Of a stretch of 17,792 nt of DNA, positions 13,048-17,792 are shown in pieces. Location: positions 1 through 17,792 of the forward strand of contig CALLHT010000289.1 in the NCBI GenBank assembly GCA_938009335.1, in the 5' to 3' direction. Both the position numbers and the translations under genes were made by a program. The DNA comes from an uncultured Rhizobiaceae group bacterium (GTDB lineage Bacteria > Pseudomonadota > Alphaproteobacteria > Rhizobiales > Rhizobiaceae). Under the pieces are notes generated by a model. The model saw nothing but the letters and a program-made list of their open reading frames with translations. It was not told where the DNA came from and did no database searches. Numbering within the stretch: the first letter of the stretch is position 1; every line of letters begins with the position of its first letter.

Positions 13048-16000
13048 GAAACTCCAAATTCCTCAATCAACGCTTGATGAACAGTTTGATGCATCCGACC
13101 CAAAACGCTTTGCGTGGGTTTCCGCCAATGCAGGTTCCGGAAAAACACACGTTCTCACACAACGCGTTATTCGATTGATGCTCGATGGCAATGCGCCGGA
13201 TAAAATTCTGTGCCTAACCTTCACCAAGGCCGCAGCTGCAAACATGAAAAATCGCGTCTTCAACACACTGGCCAACTGGACCATGATGGAAGATGCCGAC
13301 CTTCGCGCAGAAATTTCACAATCGACTGGAAATACCCCCGCCGCAAAGACGCTGCGACGGGCACGGCAATTATTTGCCGAAGCACTGGATACGCCGGGCG
13401 GCCTTAAAATACAGACGATACACGCATTCTGCGAATCCCTGCTCCATCAGTTTCCTTTGGAGGCAAACGTCTCGGGACATTTTGACGTTATTCAGGAAAC
13501 CGCTCAAGCCGCCATGCTTGCCGAAGCAAAATCTTACGTGCTGAGCAATCCGCAAAATTCTGACGTGAAACAAGCTTTCGCAGCACTGGTTCCGATTGCA
13601 AATGATAGCACCATCGAAACGGCCATCTCTGAAATCATTTCAAAACGCCATGCCTTTCAGGAATGGGTATTGAACAAAGACAATACCGGGGGTGTCGATC
13701 TTGCGGTAGACACGCTTTATCCCAGCCTCGGTATTTCACCAGAGGAGACGAATGAAAGTATCCAATTGGATTTTCTTCAGAAAATCTGGCCGCACACTGC
13801 GTTCTTCCAATCTGTTCTGGGTTTAGTCGCAACCAGCGACAAGAAAACGGATAAAGACCTAACGGAACGGCTGGGAATAGCCCTGAACAACACAGAGCCA
13901 CAGGCTCGTTTCGAAATCTGGCGCGATATCTGTTTCACACAAAAAGGAGAGCCAAGGAAAGAAGGTAGCATTGCGACTGCCGATATCAAAAAGGCCTTTC
14001 CCGAGCTGGTTGAGCGGATTTTCGAGATTGGCGAAATATTCAATGTTGCAATGGACAAGATCATTGCCATTGAAACGATTGCTAAGACCAGAAACATTTT
14101 CAAGATCGCCTATGCGGTGCTTGAGCGCTACGAGCGAATGAAACGCGCGCGCGGGCAAATCGACTATGACGACCAGATTTGGAAAACCGTAAATCTTCTA
14201 AAACGTCCTGATATTAGAGACTGGATCCGATATCGATTGGATCAAGGAATTGATCATGTGTTGGTAGACGAAGCACAAGACACAAGCCCCGCCCAGTGGG
14301 AAATCATCAACGCGGTCACGGAAGATTTCTATGCAGGCGAAGGATCAAGCAGGAAAGAACGAACTGTCTTTGTTGTGGGGGATGAAAAGCAGTCGATCTA
14401 TTCCTTCCAAGGCGCAGACCCTAAAGAATTCGACCAACAAAAGCGATCGTTAGACAAACACGTCAGTGCGATTGGCAAAAAGCTAAAGAAAGCTCGCCTT
14501 GACCTCTCCTTTCGATCAACGAAAGATGTTCTGCATGCGGTCGATCTGGTTTTTGAAAACGAAGCCAATGCCAAAGGCCTGACCCAAACCGGAGAGAGGC
14601 CAGTGCACGACGCTGTGCGAGCCAATGATCCTGGCGAGGTTCAAGTCTGGCCGATCTTTGCAAAAGAGACGACTAAAAAGCACGATAGTTGGCTTGCCCC
14701 TGTTGACCGTGAGGGGGAAGGCGACCCGGCAGTTCTGTTGGCAGAGCGTATCGCAAATACGATAAGTGAGTGGGTTGGGAAACCCCTGCCTGGAACAGGT
14801 GAACCGCTGAAATTTGGCGACATACTCATTCTGGTGCGCAAACGCGACCGCTTCATCACTGCGTTGACCCGAACACTGAAAGACAAAGGACTGGCAGTCG
14901 CAGGCGCCGACAGGTTACGGCTTTTAGATCATATCGCGGTGGAAGATTTGCTTGCAATTGGTCGCTTCGTTTTACTACCCGATGATGATCTCAATCTTGC
15001 TTCTGTACTCAAAGGAATTTTCATTGGCCTGACGGACAAAAAACTCTTTGAGATCGCTCATAACCGGAATCATAAAAGTCTGATCCGGCAGTTGGCTAGA
15101 TGTGCGGAAGATCAAAGCCATCCTGCCTTTAAAGCAGCATCCGGCGCATTGTCGATCCTGAGTGAAATCCGCGATAAAGGAAACACCCTAAGCCTTTTCG
15201 ATTTCTACGCTTGGCTACTGGGAGCGCACGGTGGGCGCAAAAAACTGCTCACTCAACTGGGCATGGAAGCTGAAGATGTTCTCGATGCGTTCGCGGATGA
15301 AATCATTGCCTTTAATCAGGATGGCGGTACCGGGCTTGAAGCCTTTATCGCGCAACTGACCAAAGCAAACCCAGATATCAAGCGGGAGTTGGAACTGGAC
15401 CGCGATGAGGTTCGTATCCTCACCGTACATGCCTCCAAGGGGTTGGAAGCGCGCGCGGTCTTCCTGGTTGATTCATGCGGGACACCGTGGAACACAAACC
15501 ACCGTCCAAGAGTGATTGAATTGGAGACCGGTGTTTCGCAGACCGGATTCATCTGGGTACCCGGTTCAACAGATCAAACATCTCTAACCCTTGAGGTAAC
15601 ACATCAGGCTGAAGTGGCAGCGGAAGCAGAGTACCGAAGGTTACTTTATGTCGGTATGACCCGGGCCGCAGACCGGCTGGTGGTTTGCGGATATCGCGGC
15701 ACCCGGGAACCGAAATACGATCACTGGCACAGGATGGTTGAAACGGCACTCGCACCATCGGCCACAAAGATTGCTGAAGAACTCGGCGGCGGATTGCGAT
15801 GGGTGAAAGAAAAGCGACCTCCTGTATCAACAACCACGCATGAACATCAGAAAGAAACTGCCTCAACCGCAAACACGATACCGGATTGGCTGATCACGCC
15901 CGCAAAAGCCGATCCGCCCTTACCGCGGCCGCTAACGCCTTCAGGGGCATATGCGCTGATTGATGAAAACCTCAAGGCAAACCGCCAACCGGCATTTGAA

Positions 16001-16543
16001 ACTTCCGATGACGGTTCACCATTTGCGTTACAAGTTGGCAATAGTGTTCACCGGTTGCTGGAAGTGTTGCCGGATTTACCTGAAAGCGAGCGGTTGCAAG
16101 CAGCAGAAGCATATCTTGATTCTCAAGGGATCGAATGGCCAGAGGAGACGAGAGCCGACATTCTGCTAAAGCTCGATACAATTCTACATACCAAGACCTA
16201 CCAAGACATCTTCACGTCAGAAAGTAAGGCTGAAGTTTCGGTGATCGGAAGCCTGGAAACACGGTCAGGCTTGAGGCTGCTCTCAGGTCAAATTGACCGA
16301 TTGGTAATTTATCCCGAACGCGTTCTCATCTTGGATTATAAAACTAACCGGCATATACCCCAATCCATCAACGCCTACCCCATTGAATACATTACGCAGC
16401 TCGCACTATATCGGCATCTGGTTGGGAAAATTTATCCGTCACACCAAATTGAATGCGCCCTACTGTGGACAAATGGACCTAAGCTCAGCATTTTGCCTGA
16501 CGAAGCGCTCACAGAGGCTCTCGAAACAGTCAAGAACGGGTGA
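13040..16543 (+). CDS. addA: Double-strand break repair helicase AddA
   Basis: UvrD-family helicase-nuclease subunit of AddAB, 1167 residues. Helicase motifs in order: Walker A ANAGSGKT (29-36, Lys35), Walker B VDEAQD (409-414), GDEKQSIYSFQGADP, LSFRST, TVHASKGLEA and RRLLYVGMTRA. The C-terminal RecB-type nuclease has His1004 (GNSVHRLLEVL), Asp1086 (SGQIDRLVI) and DYKTNR (Asp1099, Lys1101), so both activities look intact. The frame is open from 12980, but the correct start is the ATG at 13040: it follows a strong GGAGG-type site and begins the homologous region. It overlaps the end of addB by eight bases; the ribosome site is formed by the GAG-GAG-GAC-GGA codons of the acidic AddB tail, which favours coupled synthesis of the two subunits. 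Confidence 0.96.
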   Translation: MSKKLQIPQSTLDEQFDASDPKRFAWVSANAGSGKTHVLTQRVIRLMLDGNAPDKILCLTFTKAAAANMKNRVFNTLANWTMMEDADLRAEISQSTGNTPAAKTLRRARQLFAEALDTPGGLKIQTIHAFCESLLHQFPLEANVSGHFDVIQETAQAAMLAEAKSYVLSNPQNSDVKQAFAALVPIANDSTIETAISEIISKRHAFQEWVLNKDNTGGVDLAVDTLYPSLGISPEETNESIQLDFLQKIWPHTAFFQSVLGLVATSDKKTDKDLTERLGIALNNTEPQARFEIWRDICFTQKGEPRKEGSIATADIKKAFPELVERIFEIGEIFNVAMDKIIAIETIAKTRNIFKIAYAVLERYERMKRARGQIDYDDQIWKTVNLLKRPDIRDWIRYRLDQGIDHVLVDEAQDTSPAQWEIINAVTEDFYAGEGSSRKERTVFVVGDEKQSIYSFQGADPKEFDQQKRSLDKHVSAIGKKLKKARLDLSFRSTKDVLHAVDLVFENEANAKGLTQTGERPVHDAVRANDPGEVQVWPIFAKETTKKHDSWLAPVDREGEGDPAVLLAERIANTISEWVGKPLPGTGEPLKFGDILILVRKRDRFITALTRTLKDKGLAVAGADRLRLLDHIAVEDLLAIGRFVLLPDDDLNLASVLKGIFIGLTDKKLFEIAHNRNHKSLIRQLARCAEDQSHPAFKAASGALSILSEIRDKGNTLSLFDFYAWLLGAHGGRKKLLTQLGMEAEDVLDAFADEIIAFNQDGGTGLEAFIAQLTKANPDIKRELELDRDEVRILTVHASKGLEARAVFLVDSCGTPWNTNHRPRVIELETGVSQTGFIWVPGSTDQTSLTLEVTHQAEVAAEAEYRRLLYVGMTRAADRLVVCGYRGTREPKYDHWHRMVETALAPSATKIAEELGGGLRWVKEKRPPVSTTTHEHQKETASTANTIPDWLITPAKADPPLPRPLTPSGAYALIDENLKANRQPAFETSDDGSPFALQVGNSVHRLLEVLPDLPESERLQAAEAYLDSQGIEWPEETRADILLKLDTILHTKTYQDIFTSESKAEVSVIGSLETRSGLRLLSGQIDRLVIYPERVLILDYKTNRHIPQSINAYPIEYITQLALYRHLVGKIYPSHQIECALLWTNGPKLSILPDEALTEALETVKNG

Positions 16544-16560
16544 ACAGGCGTCAACACACC

Positions 16561-16589
16561 TTGACCTTCGACATCCGCATTCTTACGTT
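16561..16589 (+). promoter_or_regulatory. Possible trxA promoter
   Basis: TTGACC (16561-16566) matches the -35 consensus well; a poor -10, TTACGT or TACGTT, follows after about 16-17 bases in the 108-base gap between addA and trxA. Only the -35 is convincing, but trxA genes commonly have their own promoter. Confidence 0.35.
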
Positions 16590-16608
16590 TGAGCAGAATT
16601 TGAAATTC

Positions 16609-16625
16609 GCGCGGTGATTCCGCGC
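16609..16625 (+). other. GC-rich hairpin in the trxA leader
   Basis: GCGCGG (16609-16614) and CCGCGC (16620-16625) form a perfect 6-bp stem with a five-base loop, ending 14 bases before the trxA Shine-Dalgarno. The following TTCCTC is pyrimidine-rich but not a T run. It may weakly terminate addA transcripts or stabilise the trxA mRNA end. Confidence 0.4.
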
Positions 16626-16651
16626 TTCCTCACCTATAAAGGAGGCCCAAT

Positions 16652-16972
16652 ATGGCCACGCAAAAAATTGATCAAAGCAATTTCGATTCCGATGTTCTGG
16701 GTGCTGATGTACCTGTAGTCGTGGACTTTTGGGCAGAATGGTGTGGGCCATGTAAAGCGATTGGTCCAAGCTTGGAAGAGATTTCTGATGAGATGGGCGA
16801 CAAGGTCAAAATCACCAAAGTGAACATCGACGAGAACCCGGATATTGCCGCCCAATTTGGTGTGCGTTCGATTCCGACACTCATCATGTTCAAAGACGGT
16901 CAACCTGCTTCTATGCAAGTCGGCGCAAAGCCTAAGAACGCCTTGGTTGATTGGATCAACGGCGCGGCATAA
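16652..16972 (+). CDS. trxA: Thioredoxin 1
   Basis: A 106-residue cytoplasmic thioredoxin that reduces protein disulphides and ribonucleotide reductase, recharged by thioredoxin reductase. The redox site is WCGPC at 30-34 (Cys31, Cys34), preceded by the buried Asp of VVDFWAEW. The cis-proline loop is IPT (Pro75), and a glycine-containing QVGAKPKN loop lies near the C-terminus. No signal peptide is present. The start is well supported by AAAGGAGG at 16638-16645, six bases before the ATG, the strongest ribosome site in the window, consistent with an abundant protein. The gene lies 108 bases after addA and ends in its own terminator, so it can be expressed alone. Length and motifs match E. coli TrxA. 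Confidence 0.97.
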   Translation: MATQKIDQSNFDSDVLGADVPVVVDFWAEWCGPCKAIGPSLEEISDEMGDKVKITKVNIDENPDIAAQFGVRSIPTLIMFKDGQPASMQVGAKPKNALVDWINGAA

Positions 16973-16996
16973 GTCGAACTAAATCCAAGAGATTTC

Positions 16997-17035
16997 AACC
17001 CGGCCTTGTTCTCTCGAATTTGCGCCGGGTTTTTT
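16997..17035 (+). terminator. Intrinsic terminator of trxA
   Basis: AACCCGGC (16997-17004) pairs with GCCGGGTT (17024-17031) over a 19-base loop, followed by T at 17030-17035. It starts 24 bases after the trxA stop and ends 20 bases before the folC stop on the other strand. Read on the minus strand there is no T run, so it is clear only for trxA. Confidence 0.88.
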
Positions 17036-17055
17036 GTGCGCGATTATTCGGCCAG

Positions 17056-17792
17056 TTACTGCGGTGGCGTCCCGTTTCGGTCAAGTACTTCACCCAACAT
17101 GTAAACAGACCCACAAAACAAAATTCTGATTGACGGATCTACCTCGTATCGCTCTCGGGCAATCTCAACTGCATCTTCAAGGGTTTCGGTTGCCGTTGCT
17201 TGAAGTCCTGCCATTTTTGCCAATGCCGCCAAATCATCAGGTGCAATACCTGCATCGCTCATCAGAACCGGAATGCTGATAAGCTCGGCATTCAACTCAG
17301 CGAAGGGTTGAAAATATCCAAGTGGCTCTTTGGTGTTAATCATGCCACAGATCATCAACAATTTCTGATCATTGCTTGCCATCTGACGTTTGAGTTCAGC
17401 GGCAATCGCCTCGCCTGCATTCGGGTTATGGCCGCCATCGATCCAGATGTTGGCATCTTCGCCAATCTGTTTTGTGAGCACACCCTTTGGCAGTTTTTCC
17501 AACCGGCCTGGCCAAACCACAGTTTTCATTGCAGTGCGATATGCTTCTTCTGGAACCTCAATCCCGCTGTTTCGTATGGCTGCAATTGCAAGTGCCGCAT
17601 TCGATAACTGGTGCTCACCCGCTAAACGGGGAAGGGGAAGGTCAAGCAGACCATTTTCGTCCTGAAACACAAATCCGGTTGCATCGCGGTAATAATCGAA
17701 ATCCTGGAGTGCGAATGAAGCCGGAGCGCCTGTTTTCCGTGCAACCTCTTCAATCACCTCGCGTGCATCATCATCTTGCGGCGCAACAACCA
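17056..17792 (-). CDS. folC: Folylpolyglutamate/dihydrofolate synthase FolC, C-terminal part
   Basis: Adds glutamate to dihydropteroate and to folates, using ATP in the cytoplasm. The frame is open through the right edge of the window with no stop, so about the last 244 residues of a protein usually near 430 are present; the N-terminal P-loop is missing. The GTG at 17757 is internal rather than the start. Family motifs visible are LAGEHQLSNAALAIAA (central helix), WPGRLE, and DGGHNPNAGE, the C-terminal-domain motif usually written DGAHNP. It ends in TAA and converges on trxA with an 83-base gap holding the trxA terminator. The trxA-folC neighbourhood is usual in Hyphomicrobiales. Nothing looks disrupted in the part seen. 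Confidence 0.93.
   Translation of the reverse strand, partial: VVAPQDDDAREVIEEVARKTGAPASFALQDFDYYRDATGFVFQDENGLLDLPLPRLAGEHQLSNAALAIAAIRNSGIEVPEEAYRTAMKTVVWPGRLEKLPKGVLTKQIGEDANIWIDGGHNPNAGEAIAAELKRQMASNDQKLLMICGMINTKEPLGYFQPFAELNAELISIPVLMSDAGIAPDDLAALAKMAGLQATATETLEDAVEIARERYEVDPSIRILFCGSVYMLGEVLDRNGTPPQ

Noticed and set aside
17200..17607. 135-codon plus-strand frame inside folC
   Set aside because: Antisense to conserved FolC motifs; Cys/His-rich composition typical of a shadow frame.
1..17792. CRISPR arrays, insertion sequences, att sites, tRNA or rRNA genes
   Set aside because: No regularly spaced repeats, transposase or integrase motifs, terminal repeats or tRNA-like folds were seen; the window is conserved core chromosome.

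Overview
The window is an ordinary chromosomal stretch of an alphaproteobacterium. The gene order chvI-chvG-hprK-EIIA(Man)-HPr-ahcY-divL-tsaE/amgK-murU-addB-addA-trxA, with folC facing them, is characteristic of Hyphomicrobiales (Rhizobiales). Protein families support this: a short HprK, a TsaE-phosphotransferase fusion, and a DivL with tyrosine in the H-box. Base composition looks close to even, which is low for the order and would suit a marine lineage, but I cannot name the genus. No mobile element, CRISPR array, rRNA, tRNA or phage gene is visible, and no gene-free gap exceeds 300 bases.

Layout. (1) 1-3161: a tight plus-strand group holding the end of the ChvI response regulator, its sensor kinase ChvG, and three regulatory PTS proteins (HprK, a mannose-type EIIA, HPr). 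This couples envelope/acid sensing to nitrogen/carbon phosphotransfer signalling; no enzyme I or sugar permease lies here. (2) 3161-4736: ahcY alone, with a perfect 20-bp palindrome in front that looks like a methionine-cycle operator, and a strong intrinsic terminator behind. (3) 4866-16543: a run of divL, tsaE-amgK, murU, addB and addA. DivL feeds cell-cycle control through CtrA, TsaE serves tRNA t6A synthesis, AmgK and MurU return N-acetylmuramate to the peptidoglycan precursor pool, and AddAB processes double-strand breaks. (4) 16652-17035: trxA with its own Shine-Dalgarno and terminator. (5) 17056 to the right edge: the C-terminal part of folC on the minus strand, convergent with trxA.

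I do not see a previously undescribed multi-gene system. The points most worth a second look are the ahcY palindrome nested in a second inverted repeat, the catalytically odd DivL with an uncertain start and a structured leader, the TsaE-AmgK fusion next to murU, the extended basic N-terminus of ChvG, and the lack of any ATG or well-placed ribosome site for addB.
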